Under the pieces are notes generated by a model. That model searched no databases. It was not told the DNA's origin and saw nothing but the letters and a program-made list of their open reading frames with translations. This document shows, one piece after another, positions 1-8,200 of a DNA stretch of 64,000 nt. The position numbers were made by a program, and so were the translations under genes. The number at the start of each line of letters is the position of its first letter. The first letter of the stretch is position 1. Source of the stretch: Acidobacteriota bacterium (lineage in GTDB: Bacteria; Acidobacteriota; Terriglobia; Acidiferrales; UBA7541); assembly GCA_003223245.1 (NCBI GenBank), contig QHYI01000130.1, positions 14,986 to 78,985 of the forward strand, given 5' to 3'.

Positions 1-1
1 C

Positions 2-79
2 CCGACCGAGCACCAGGCCATTCTGTTGCAGCGCCTCGGTCTGGAACTACCGAGCTCGCTGGAAATAACTCAAGTGTAG
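2..79 (+). CDS. Possible transposase C-terminus (partial)
   Basis: An open frame enters from the left edge and stops at 77-79, giving 25 residues that include PTEHQAILLQRLGLELPSS. The pattern of a short 'leucine-rich helix, LG, LP' tail resembles the C-termini of some IS4/IS1634-type transposases as I remember them. With so little sequence this is only a suggestion. No terminal inverted repeat could be recognised downstream. Confidence 0.25.
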   Translation, partial: PTEHQAILLQRLGLELPSSLEITQV

Positions 80-826
80 TGAAGACTCGGGCATACCCTT
101 GTTGAGAATACAGGACTGCGTCCCACAACTGCGGAAGATGAGCTAGCGACTATAGCGTAAGTGCTAGACTTAGACTAGGGCCAAGCCAGCGACGTTCGAG
201 TCTCAGACTGATCTTAATGTCTCGGACCTCTCGCCTCGACGACGACGTCCATATTTGCCGACTGTAAATCCGACTGCCGTTCACTAGGCGGGTGAGAGTC
301 GTGAGCAATGTGGCGCAGACTACCGCGGCGAAAGGCGCCAGAATCGTTTCTGGATGACCAGCAAGACCAACGGAGCCAGTTAGCAGGCCACTGCTTATAA
401 GATCGTCGGCTCTGTCAAGAGACACGTAGATTGCACGAGCTGAACGGCTCGTTGTTTTTCTTCACCCGAAAGGATCTTTCTCTTTCCTTTTCTTGCATTG
501 CGCCCAAGACTCGCTTCGTGAATCGTTCGGTGGAAACTCGTTCCACCAACCAAGGAGACCACCACCAATGCACATGACGACATCCATTGAGCGGCCGTAC
601 CCTTTTCCTTCTAGACTCTAGACTATTGCCCGTTAGCCAGCCAGTGGCCCATCCAACGAAAATCCCTAGCACCATTAACATGGCTTTTCCTTTGCGAGAG
701 AAATGACACTTCGAGACACCGTTGGCGTACTCCTGAAACGAAGGAATGTTTCATGAAACAAGAGCCAGACGCGCAAGAACGGCAAAACTTAAAATCGGGC
801 AACGACAACTGTCCTCTCACAGTTAA
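80..826. other. Gene-free stretch with two dyad symmetries
   Basis: No open frame here has a convincing start, ribosome binding site or recognisable family; the short minus-strand frames look random. Two structures can be seen. One is a stem-loop at 529-547 (GGTGGAA, five-base loop, TTCCACC). The other is a perfect 14-bp palindrome TGTTTCATGAAACA at 747-760, which lies just past the 3' end of the response-regulator gene. Confidence 0.5.
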
Positions 827-1567
827 TTAAGGTTTTGGATTTGTGACGAACTGGTATCCGAGTCCGCGGATCGTAAGCAAATAGCGGGGCTTCGAGGGTT
901 TGAGCTCAATATAACGACGTAAACGCACAATGAAGTTGTCTATGGCCCGCGTGTTCGTATCCTCGTGCAAATTCCAGACATCCTGAAGAATCGCTTTCCG
1001 GGAAACGGGACGTCCTGCGTTCCTGATCAAATAGCGGAGCAGGTCCAACTCCATCACCGTGAGTTGAACGATGCTGCTGCCGGCGCGCAATTGAAGATTC
1101 TGAAAGTCCACGACTTTGTCGTCGAAGCGAAAGATGTCAGGTGAATCCGAATTTGGCCGCTGCTGATCCGGCGCGTGTAATTTCGCCGCGCGCGACCAGT
1201 TCTTCCGGCGCAGCAGGCTTTCAATCCGCGCAATCAAGATCGAGAGATTGAACGGCTTCGGCAAATAATCGTCTGCACCCGACTCAAACCCCTTGAGCAC
1301 ATCCTCTGGACGCCCGCGGGCCGTCAACATAAGGAGCGGAATGTAATTCTTCGCTTCCCTTAACTCCCGGGCAACAGAGAATCCGTCTTTGTCCGGTAGC
1401 ATCACGTCGAGCACAAGAGCGTCGAAGTTCTCTCGATTCTTCACTAGGCGGGTCAGCGCGTCTTCACCGCGTTCGGTCGTTTGAACGGAGTGCCCTTCGG
1501 CTTCAAAATTAAAGCGAAGGCCCTGCGCGAGGTGCGCTTCGTCTTCGACGATGAGTATCCGGCTCAT
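827..1567 (-). CDS. OmpR/PhoB-family response regulator
   Basis: This 246-residue protein has an N-terminal receiver domain (about residues 3-117) with the acidic pair near residues 8-10, the phosphoacceptor Asp54 in LVLDVMLPD, and the conserved lysine in LPKPF near residue 104. A C-terminal winged-helix DNA-binding domain of the OmpR type covers about residues 145-242 and ends in RGLGYQF. Its start codon overlaps the stop of the histidine kinase gene at 1564-2469 by ATGA, so the two are translationally coupled, kinase first. The neighbouring kinase is the obvious phosphodonor. The target genes are not evident; the desaturase upstream is divided from the pair by only a short gap but this does not prove regulation. 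Confidence 0.93.
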   Translation of the reverse strand: MSRILIVEDEAHLAQGLRFNFEAEGHSVQTTERGEDALTRLVKNRENFDALVLDVMLPDKDGFSVARELREAKNYIPLLMLTARGRPEDVLKGFESGADDYLPKPFNLSILIARIESLLRRKNWSRAAKLHAPDQQRPNSDSPDIFRFDDKVVDFQNLQLRAGSSIVQLTVMELDLLRYLIRNAGRPVSRKAILQDVWNLHEDTNTRAIDNFIVRLRRYIELKPSKPRYLLTIRGLGYQFVTNPKP

Positions 1568-2469
1568 GCGCGATAGATTCTGGGAAGTCGCATGGTGAAG
1601 GTGCTGCCCAGGCCTTCCCCTTTACTCTCGGCGTAGGCATCGCCGCCGTGACGACGGGCGATCGAACGCACAATGAATAGACCCAGGCCGGTTCCGTTCA
1701 CTTGCCCGGCCATGGAATTCGGCGCGCGGTAGAAGCGCTTGAAAATGCGTTTCAGCTCTTTCGGCTGTATTCCCACGCCGTTGTCACATACGCGCAATGA
1801 AACGGTATCGAGATTGGGCGTCGAGATATCGACAGCGATATTCTTTTCCTTCCCCGAATACTTGACGGCATTGTCGAAGAGATTAAAGACCGCAGTACGC
1901 AGCTCCTCGGCGCTCCCCATAACGGTGATTTCGTCCGTCCGCTCACTGCTTAAATAAAGTGAGCTGGCGGATAAGTGCTGCCGCAAACGAGTAAGTTCTA
2001 GCACATCGTTCACAATTTCGGTGAAATTCACGCCCTGCCAGTTCTCCCGCAGACTCCTGTGCCGTACCTGGCTGGCCCTGAGCACTTGCTCAACCGTGCC
2101 AAGCAGTCGGTCAGTATCTTCGAGCATGATGCGGTAAAAATCACGCCTCTGAGTATCGTCCAGTCGACGGCTTTCGAGCGTTTCCAGGTACAAGCGAATC
2201 GACGTGATCGGCGTCTTCAGTTCGTGGGTAATTGCGTTCAGGAAGCTGTCTTGCTGCTCATTCCGGCGGATCTCGCGGACAAGGAAAATCGTATTCATGA
2301 CGAGGCCAGCAATCAGCAGTCCAAACAGAATGCTACCGAGGACCAGCGGAACAACTTGACGCCAGTGGAAGATCATCCAGCTGACGTTGAGAGCCGTTGC
2401 CAGCGCAACGAGGCAGGTACCTAATGCGATAAAGAACGCGATAGCCTTCGTGCGGCGCGTAATTCGCAT
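1564..2469 (-). CDS. Membrane sensor histidine kinase
   Basis: The 301-residue protein has two N-terminal membrane helices (about residues 8-30 and 37-62) with almost no periplasmic loop, so it probably senses within the membrane or through a partner. The HisKA region carries the phospho-accepting histidine in THELKTPITS, followed by a HATPase domain with N box (FDNAVKYSG), G1 box (DNGVGIQP) and G2 box (GTGLGLF). It is the first gene of a two-gene operon with the OmpR-type regulator, overlapping it by 4 bp. It has no HAMP or PAS domain that I can recognise. The signal is unknown. Confidence 0.92.
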   Translation of the reverse strand: MRITRRTKAIAFFIALGTCLVALATALNVSWMIFHWRQVVPLVLGSILFGLLIAGLVMNTIFLVREIRRNEQQDSFLNAITHELKTPITSIRLYLETLESRRLDDTQRRDFYRIMLEDTDRLLGTVEQVLRASQVRHRSLRENWQGVNFTEIVNDVLELTRLRQHLSASSLYLSSERTDEITVMGSAEELRTAVFNLFDNAVKYSGKEKNIAVDISTPNLDTVSLRVCDNGVGIQPKELKRIFKRFYRAPNSMAGQVNGTGLGLFIVRSIARRHGGDAYAESKGEGLGSTFTMRLPRIYRA

Positions 2470-2596
2470 GTCTTTAGTTTACGCCGAAGATAAGCTTCTC
2501 GTGTCAGATTGAAATGGCGCCGCGCGCCCGTTTTTTTCCTCGCGCGTTGGCGTCCGCTCTAGTCCGCCACGATGGTTGGCAGCGGGACTCGGGACT

Positions 2597-3445
2597 TCAG
2601 CTGGCTGTGTTGCGGCGTGGCGCAAGCTTCTGCTGCTTGATGTCCCAGGCGAGGCGGAGCGTCCGCAGGGCGCAGATCCCGTACCAGTTCATATCGAACT
2701 CATACCAGGCAAGGCCGTGCCGCGCGGCTTGCGCCGACGCATGGTGATTGTTGTGCCACCCTTCCCCGAACGTGAGTATGGCCACCCAAAAACTGTTCTT
2801 CGACGTATCACCTGTGATGAATCGCTGCGATCCCCACATATGCGTCGCCGAGTTGACGAGCCAAGTGGCGTGGAGCCCGACGGTTGTCCTTAAGAAGAGT
2901 CCCCACAACAGGCACGACCAGCCACCGATTGCGAAGATAAGCAGACCGAGCAATGCGACTGGGACCCAGTGCCACTTGCTGATCCAGAGATGAAACTTGT
3001 CTCGTCGAAGATCCGGTACGAAAGGTAAGAGCTCTTTGGCGTTGTTGTGCATCGCCCGGCCCGTCAGAATCCAACCCATGTGCGCCCAGATCCCGCCATC
3101 GCGCGGAGAATGCGGATCACCTTCCTTATCGGTATTCTGATGATGCACGCGATGCGTGGCCACCCAGGCGATAGGGCCGCCTTCGAGGGCTAGAGTTCCG
3201 CAAACGGTGAGGAAATATTCCATCCATTTCGGTGTCTTGTAGCCCCGATGCGTGAGCAACCGGTGGTAGCCCATGCCGATGCCAAGGCTCCCAGCAACCC
3301 ACGAGAGCAATATCGCCAACGCAAGCGCCTTCCAAGTGAAGAAAAACAAGGCTATGATCGCACCGACGTGGAATGCTGCTATGAAGGAGCTTGTTATCCA
3401 ATTGATGGGTTGTGCAAATGTTTTGTCGCGTCCAAAGATGCTCAT
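2597..3445 (-). CDS. Membrane fatty acid desaturase (acyl-CoA delta-9 type)
   Basis: The three histidine clusters of membrane-bound di-iron desaturases are all present: HRLLTH at residues 61-66, HRVHH at 98-102 and HNNHH near residue 230. Hydrophobic segments before the first box and around residues 160-200 fit the usual four-helix topology. The reaction in this family is O2-dependent insertion of a cis double bond into a saturated acyl chain, which would adjust membrane fluidity. I start it at the ATG at 3445 (282 residues, MSIFGRD...), because the longer open frame to 3619 adds an Arg/Cys-rich leader unlike the family. It lies upstream of the sensor kinase operon on the same strand. Confidence 0.9.
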   Translation of the reverse strand: MSIFGRDKTFAQPINWITSSFIAAFHVGAIIALFFFTWKALALAILLSWVAGSLGIGMGYHRLLTHRGYKTPKWMEYFLTVCGTLALEGGPIAWVATHRVHHQNTDKEGDPHSPRDGGIWAHMGWILTGRAMHNNAKELLPFVPDLRRDKFHLWISKWHWVPVALLGLLIFAIGGWSCLLWGLFLRTTVGLHATWLVNSATHMWGSQRFITGDTSKNSFWVAILTFGEGWHNNHHASAQAARHGLAWYEFDMNWYGICALRTLRLAWDIKQQKLAPRRNTAS

Positions 3446-4191
3446 GGTCCCGTAGTCCTCTGTGGCGCCCTGCTGCCTACTCCCACAACGTAGCACCCGG
3501 GCGTCCGAGCTTCTGTAATAGTTGTGTAATTGCGCCGGGCAAAGGAGAGGTCCTCGCCCACATACGCCGCAGAGGGGTCTTCTAGGCTTTCGTAGCCTGA
3601 CAGGAGGTGCGCGCCCCAAAACTACAAGCAGTCACGGTGGCGGCCATGGGACATCAAAGCGCGCTCGGGTCGAAATCGCGTCTCAGTGAAATCCAAAACA
3701 TCACGAATCCGGTTGTCACCCGTGCCGTTCGAAAGAAACGCAGAACCGGATCATTGGCCTAATCTGCCCCTTTTTGCCCCTGCGTGTTTCTGTTAAGTGT
3801 CCACTCATCAGGAAGATGGATGGTAGGGGTCGTGGGGATCGAACACGACCCCCAAACTACAAAGTCCCGTGGAATGAAGGCGTTGGCTGTGCGCCAAATC
3901 CAATTGCTAATTCTGCTGACTGAACCGTTGTGGCCATCCGGGCCACTTCCGTTGGCCGCTTTTGAACTGCCCCCCGAGGAAGTTGAGCGCGCCAACCGAT
4001 CGGCAGTTTGGCTTTAGCAGGGAACCGCCTGAGGTTCTGGTCGGGTTGTCTCGAAGGCTGCATAAGTCGGATACCGTCCTTCGATAGAACCAGCACATCC
4101 TTCATGGTGATTTCATCCTTCGAACCATTCTGAACCTGAATCACCAAGTTCGCGGCTACACCGTGTGCGATGGTGGCAATGACACTGGCTC
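3446..4191. other. Low-coding region, left part of a decayed island
   Basis: No gene could be supported here. Frames at 3857-4147 (minus) and 3784-4017 (plus) lack family resemblance and good ribosome binding sites. A hairpin at about 3827-3848 has a GTCGTG/CACGAC stem on the minus strand around TTCGATCCC and is reminiscent of a tRNA T-arm, but no full cloverleaf can be built. The stretch leads into toxin-antitoxin remnants. Confidence 0.45.
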
Positions 4192-4506
4192 TTATGGTTC
4201 GCGGCTATCGCAACCGAGGGAGAAGCGGAGTGCGGTGCAGATTTCCTGCATCCGCGTGGAACTTAGCTGAGCCACGCGCCTCCCCAACCGCTGTTGCGAG
4301 ACCGTAACCGCGTTGTGCAGATTGACTGCACAGGGCGCTTTCATGCCATCCTCTTCGTTCAGGACCACCTCCGACGGGACACCACGGATCGTAGGGGTGA
4401 TCGGCGCTACGGTGACGGTCGATAGATAAGCAATAGAGCTGTTGCGAGTAAGCACAACCGCTGGTCTGTTCTTGTCGGGCGGCGGCTCACCGATCTCGCT
4501 GGCCAT
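4192..4506 (-). CDS. MazF/PemK-family toxin-like protein
   Basis: The protein (104 residues from the ATG at 4506; a TTG at 4536 would add ten) contains the MazF-type core: RPAVVLTRN, then a strand TVTVAPIT, a GVPSEV loop, AVNLHNAVTV and a C-terminal helix. MazF toxins are ribosome-independent endoribonucleases that are held inactive by a small antitoxin. The usual N-terminal start of the family (a 'GEIW' strand) is missing or altered, so the gene may be truncated. No antitoxin frame is visible directly upstream on the same strand; instead a broken HigB-type gene lies there, overlapping head to head. Confidence 0.6.
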   Translation of the reverse strand: MASEIGEPPPDKNRPAVVLTRNSSIAYLSTVTVAPITPTIRGVPSEVVLNEEDGMKAPCAVNLHNAVTVSQQRLGRRVAQLSSTRMQEICTALRFSLGCDSREP

Positions 4507-4515
4507 TCGGCAGAC

Positions 4516-4776
4516 GATGTGCTTCGGCAGATGCAAGATGAGTTACTCCAGAATCGCGAACGCGGGAACATGGTCCCAGGGGCTAGGTGGGATACGTAAG
4601 GCGCGTGCGGCGAATCCGGCGCGAGGCAAAGGGAAGAGGGGAGGTTATCGATACCTGTTCCTTTACTTGTACTTGGAGCACACGCAGCACATCCAGCTAC
4701 TGGATGAGCAGGAGGATTTGGACGATACCCAGCGGAAGCGCTTAGAAAGATGGTCGCGGACCTGAAGAAGCTTTAG
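4516..4776 (+). pseudogene. HigB/RelE-type toxin remnant, frameshifted
   Basis: Three frames must be joined to recover one toxin-like protein. Frame one (from 4516) gives LRQMQDELLQNRERGNMVPG; after an extra G in the GGGG run at 4579-4582 the reading continues as LGGIRKARAANPARGKGKRGG with the strand YRYLFLYL; after another slip near 4750 it ends MVADLKKL and stops at 4774-4776. The GLGGIRK...RGKGKRGG pattern is typical of HigB-like mRNA interferases. The N-terminus is missing. The remnant is followed, after GGAGG, by the XRE-type antitoxin at 4788, so the original order was toxin then antitoxin. Confidence 0.65.
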
Positions 4777-4787
4777 GGAGGTTAATT

Positions 4788-5125
4788 GTGGCCAAGACCA
4801 AGAAGAAGGTAATCAACATTTTCGACGATCTGGGCAGTTCCTTGCTGACGCGCAGGCATACGAGCGCGGTGAAGAGGTCGATTTGCGTGTGATGGAGATT
4901 GCGGCTCCGCCAAAACCCATGAAGCCCAACGAGATTCGTAAGGTCCGGGAATCCTTGCACGCGAGTCAGACCGCGTTCGCGCATTTTCTCTGCGTCAGTC
5001 CAAAAGCGGTACAGAGTTGGGAGCAAGGAGTTCGACGACCACAGAGTACGGCGTTGCGCTTGCTCGACATTGCCAAAAAAAATCCCAAATTCTTGTTGGC
5101 AACGGTGAGCGCACGAGCGAAGTAA
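4788..5125 (+). pseudogene. XRE/HigA-type antitoxin, frameshifted
   Basis: The start is the GTG at 4788, preceded by GGAGG, giving MAKTKKKVINIFDDLG and then a stop when read in one frame. Missing one base near 4847-4850, the frame continues as DAQAYERGEEVDLR and into a helix-turn-helix protein (NEIRKVRESLHASQTAFAHF, then SWEQGVRRPQ) that ends at 5125. The intact family has about 110 residues and represses its own operon while neutralising the HigB toxin. The open part from about 4883 could still be translated from an internal start, in which case a truncated repressor would remain. Toxin and antitoxin both carry indels, which points to decay or to assembly errors. Confidence 0.65.
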
Positions 5126-5330
5126 AGAACTAATGCTGGAGCGCAGCCTTTGAATAGGTTGGCCCTTTTCGTTGTGCGCATCACAATGGGATGCTAACTG
5201 GGGGGACGGCATTCTCCTTAGGATAGTCGATGCACGGTTTTGTTGGTGAGTTCGGTTGGCCAGTTGGCCAATTCACGGGCTGCCAGAAGTTTGTATGTGA
5301 CGCCAAAGCAACGACTTAGACATTTTCACC
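5126..5330. other. Non-coding, right part of the decayed island
   Basis: I see no gene, RNA or repeat in this stretch. It separates the antitoxin remnant from the tRNA-like fragment. Confidence 0.4.
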
Positions 5331-5398
5331 CCCGGCTGTTCACCGAAGGGTTGCTAGTTCGAATCTAGCTTAGCTAGCTTAGCTAGCCCTGCGAGCCA
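5331..5398 (+). pseudogene. tRNA-Asn-like 3' fragment with a 9-bp duplication
   Basis: The anticodon loop CTGTTCA (anticodon GTT at 5338-5340, Asn) sits in a three-base-pair stem CGG/CCG. It is followed by a perfect T-arm: GCTAG at 5353-5357, loop TTCGAAT, CTAGC at 5365-5369. Two copies of TTAGCTAGC (5370-5378 and 5379-5387) then interrupt the acceptor strand, which resumes as CCTGCGA, G and an encoded CCA at 5396-5398. No acceptor 5' strand or D-arm lies upstream, so this is a 3' half only. Such tRNA 3' halves are common scars of integrated elements, which fits the neighbouring toxin-antitoxin debris. Confidence 0.45.
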
Positions 5399-5450
5399 AC
5401 TTCTTCTCTTCGACCACTTGTCCGAAGATCAGAAGGAACTTTTCATGGAC

Positions 5451-6386
5451 TCAGCTGCGGCCGAGGACGAACCGATCGAAGCGTCTGACCACGTCACGGA
5501 GATAGGCTTCGTCGCCTCCCTCAAGTTCGGTGACGGCACTGCCAGAATAACCTATATCCGCAAACGCTTGCCGTACTGCCGGCCAATCCACGTCGCCATC
5601 ACCGAGGTTCACCCAGGCGTAACCATCCTCCTTGCGCTTGAAGTCCTTGACGTGAACCTTGACGATGCTGCTTCCGAGAGTGTGAATCCAGTCCTGCGGA
5701 TAACCGTAAAGCAACACGTTTCCCACGTCGAACCAGGCTTTAACCCAAGGACTCTGAAATTCACTGATGTAGTTGACCATCTCCAGCGGGCTCAGGAGGA
5801 ATTTGTTCCACACTTCTTCGATGGCGATAATCACTTTCAATTCTTCCGCGAGCGGAATCAGTTTGCGGATTTCCTTTTGCGAACGCGTCCAGGCCTCACG
5901 GTAGGACGTTTGCGGATTCACTACCGCGGGAACAAGCAACACGGCATCTGCCCCCCAGAATTTGGCGTTATGCAAAGAGGTGCGCATTCCCGCCAGGCTC
6001 TTCTCCACGACCGCAGGGTCGCTCGACGACAGGGGATACTTCCAATGGTCCATGTTCATCACCGACTCGATGCGGATACCCGCAGCTTCGGCGGCTTTCT
6101 TGAATTCTTCGGTCTTGCGCTGGTCCGGCTCGGTCGGCACTTGGGCGACCTCGAAGCCGACGTCGCGAGCCATTCTGAAGCGATCTGCGATGCTCAGCTT
6201 CGCCGGCAGCATTCCAAACCAAACGCCCTTCTTTAGGGAAAGCGTTGGGGGAAGTAATCGAGTCTCAGAGAGCACCTTGGCCACCGGCGGGTCAGCCAGA
6301 GCTTGGCCGCTGAGACCTGCTGCGCAGACCGCTGCAACCGAAGATTTCAAAAACTCGCGACGGGATGAATGACGCATGGGACCCAC
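5451..6386 (-). CDS. Tat-exported sugar phosphate isomerase/epimerase
   Basis: This 311-residue protein starts with a twin-arginine signal (SSRREFLKSS followed by a hydrophobic stretch and an Ala-rich cleavage region), so it should be folded in the cytoplasm and exported. The rest is a xylose-isomerase-like TIM barrel; the metal-binding acidic residues are visible as IAIEEVWN, WFDVGN and, near the C-terminus, TELEGG. Members of this family isomerise or epimerise sugars or keto-sugars. It is the last gene of a minus-strand run (PIG-L, DUF1080, a second isomerase, this one), 21 bp after the second isomerase, which suggests one operon for handling a modified sugar. The substrate cannot be read from the sequence. 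Confidence 0.88.
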   Translation of the reverse strand: MGPMRHSSRREFLKSSVAAVCAAGLSGQALADPPVAKVLSETRLLPPTLSLKKGVWFGMLPAKLSIADRFRMARDVGFEVAQVPTEPDQRKTEEFKKAAEAAGIRIESVMNMDHWKYPLSSSDPAVVEKSLAGMRTSLHNAKFWGADAVLLVPAVVNPQTSYREAWTRSQKEIRKLIPLAEELKVIIAIEEVWNKFLLSPLEMVNYISEFQSPWVKAWFDVGNVLLYGYPQDWIHTLGSSIVKVHVKDFKRKEDGYAWVNLGDGDVDWPAVRQAFADIGYSGSAVTELEGGDEAYLRDVVRRFDRFVLGRS

Positions 6387-6407
6387 CTCAGGGCAGCTTA
6401 TTGAGAA

Positions 6408-7394
6408 CTATCCGATCAGTTTTTCCAAAAATGTCTTTGCTTCGCGAACGTCCGCCACTTGTTGCGGTCCGGAAATCTCCCGCTCAATGGTGACCGCGCC
6501 GCGATAGTCCAGCTGCTTCAGTCTTTCAATAATTCGCGGGAAATCCACTTTGCCCTTGCCGATGGGAACTTCTTTGCCAAGTTCTCTCGGGTTTGTCGGC
6601 CACAAGCCGTCCTTGGCGTGGATTCCCTGAATGTACGGACCGAGGAGTCCAATAGCATCCACGGGATTGGCCTTGCCATAAAGTATCAGATTCGCCAGAT
6701 CAAAGTTGACTCCTTGATTGTCCAGGCCAACATCCTGCATGGCGCGTACTAAGGTGATGGGCGTCTCCTGGCCGGTCTCGTAGCGGAAGTTCTGGCCGTT
6801 GTTCCTGCAGTACGCGACGACCTCACGCGCCGCTGCGACAGTTTCCTTGTAGAGCGGGTCGTTGGGATTTTCGGGTATGAAGCCGCAGTGCGTCTGAACG
6901 GCTTCGATGCCGCATTGCTTGGCGAAATCCGAAGCCTTTTTGATGTGGGCGATTCGCGCAGCGCGTGTCTCGCGCGGAACCAAGCCAATCGTAAGCGGAC
7001 CCCCGTAAAAGTCCCAAACTTCTTTTCCCGGTCCTCCGACGACCAGCGAGGTAGGCTCAATTTGATGCTTTTCAAGCGCCTGACGCAGTCGCCCCGCGAG
7101 ATCCATCTCAAACTCCTCCACAAATATCTGGCTTGTGGGTAAGCCAAGGTCGCGGACCTTGGCCATGGCGGCATCGGGATCTTTACCGATGCCGATAATC
7201 AAACCGAGGCGCAGCGGCTTTTTCCCTTCGTTGGCGGTTACATTTGGCGCGCTTTGAGCAGGGCCAAGGGACTCTATTCGTGGGGCGTCGGCAACAACCA
7301 AATCGTTTTTGGCCTCAACCGCTCTGCCGAAAGGCGCGGCCAAAGCTGCCGCAGCCGAAGTTTGCAAAAACTTGCGACGATTCTGTTTATTCAT
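6408..7394 (-). CDS. Tat-exported sugar phosphate isomerase/epimerase
   Basis: The start is the ATG at 7394 (328 residues), which begins MNKQNRRKFLQTSAAAALA, a clear twin-arginine signal. An open frame continues upstream to 7508 but adds residues without a signal. The mature part is a xylose-isomerase-like TIM barrel with acidic metal-ligand positions in FRYETGQE, NFDLAN and TIEREI. It is paralogous in type, not closely similar, to the isomerase at 5451-6386, and lies between it and the DUF1080 gene on the same strand. The context suggests that both act on the same catabolic route in the periplasm. Confidence 0.88.
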   Translation of the reverse strand: MNKQNRRKFLQTSAAAALAAPFGRAVEAKNDLVVADAPRIESLGPAQSAPNVTANEGKKPLRLGLIIGIGKDPDAAMAKVRDLGLPTSQIFVEEFEMDLAGRLRQALEKHQIEPTSLVVGGPGKEVWDFYGGPLTIGLVPRETRAARIAHIKKASDFAKQCGIEAVQTHCGFIPENPNDPLYKETVAAAREVVAYCRNNGQNFRYETGQETPITLVRAMQDVGLDNQGVNFDLANLILYGKANPVDAIGLLGPYIQGIHAKDGLWPTNPRELGKEVPIGKGKVDFPRIIERLKQLDYRGAVTIEREISGPQQVADVREAKTFLEKLIG

Positions 7395-7477
7395 GGTAAC
7401 CCGCCCCGGGTGACACTCTAAGCTAAGCCAATGATCTAATTCCCATGATGAGCTTCGTATCAGCAGTGTGCTGCTTC

Positions 7478-8116
7478 TTATTCCTGCTTCAGGTAAATGT
7501 CCTTCCAACGCATTTTCACGCCGCCTCCGGTATGAATCTGCAAACCGATTACTCCGTCTGTGAATTTGGGCGATGTGTCCGTGAAGTCCACAATCTTTGT
7601 TCCGTTGAGCTGTGTAACCATGTGTGTGCCGCGCACTGACACTTCCAGGTCATTCCAATCGCCAGGCTTCAAAGCCTGCTCGCCTTCCGCCCTCGGCATC
7701 GCCACCCAACCGCGACCGCCGCTTTCGTACAAGCCACCTGTATGCTTGCCTACGTTGGGGTCAACCTCCACCTGCATCCCTTCAATATCCGGCCCATGCT
7801 GCGGATCAATACCGAGAATCCTGGAGTGAAAAAAGACCCCACTGTTGCCCGCGGCCTCACCCTTGAACTTGAGGCGCAGAGTAAAATCACGATAGGTGTT
7901 CTCCGTGGTCAGGTATCCGTATTTGTTCGCTGTGCTTTCGCAGAGGATCGTCCCCTGGTCGACAATCCACTTCTCGTCGCCGTTCTTCTTCCAACCAGCT
8001 AGGTCTTTTCCATTAAAGAGAGGCACCCAGCCGTCTTCCCTAGGAGCTTGGGCTCCTGCGCCAATCGCGAGAAATAACACGGCTACGAAAATGCCACCAC
8101 ATCTATTCATATTCAC
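7478..8116 (-). CDS. DUF1080 (3-keto-disaccharide hydrolase) family protein
   Basis: A signal peptide (about residues 1-22, ending GAGA) is followed by one DUF1080 jelly-roll domain covering nearly all of the 212 residues. Typical markers are PLFNGKDLAGW near the start, GNSGVFFHS in the middle, and GVIGLQIHTGG with MRWKDIYL at the end. Characterised members of the family cleave 3-keto-glycosides or 3-keto-disaccharides; the fold also resembles concanavalin-type carbohydrate-binding domains. The gene sits in a run with sugar isomerases and a PIG-L deacetylase, which fits degradation of oxidised sugars outside the cytoplasm. The function is inferred from family and context. Confidence 0.87.
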   Translation of the reverse strand: MNMNRCGGIFVAVLFLAIGAGAQAPREDGWVPLFNGKDLAGWKKNGDEKWIVDQGTILCESTANKYGYLTTENTYRDFTLRLKFKGEAAGNSGVFFHSRILGIDPQHGPDIEGMQVEVDPNVGKHTGGLYESGGRGWVAMPRAEGEQALKPGDWNDLEVSVRGTHMVTQLNGTKIVDFTDTSPKFTDGVIGLQIHTGGGVKMRWKDIYLKQE

Positions 8117-8200
8117 GCCAGAGCCTCCGCCCCCCGAATGGCTTTGGGTTTTAGGGCTTTCCCGGCGCCATCGGGGAAGGAAATCAAGCCCAAGGTGTTT

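Noticed and set aside
150-820. Several short minus-strand frames
   Set aside because: No ribosome binding site, no family resemblance, and they overlap one another in different frames.
3820-3868. tRNA-like 3' end on the minus strand
   Set aside because: There is a T-loop-like TTCGATC and a CCA-like end, but the T-stem does not pair in the right register and no anticodon or acceptor stem can be built.
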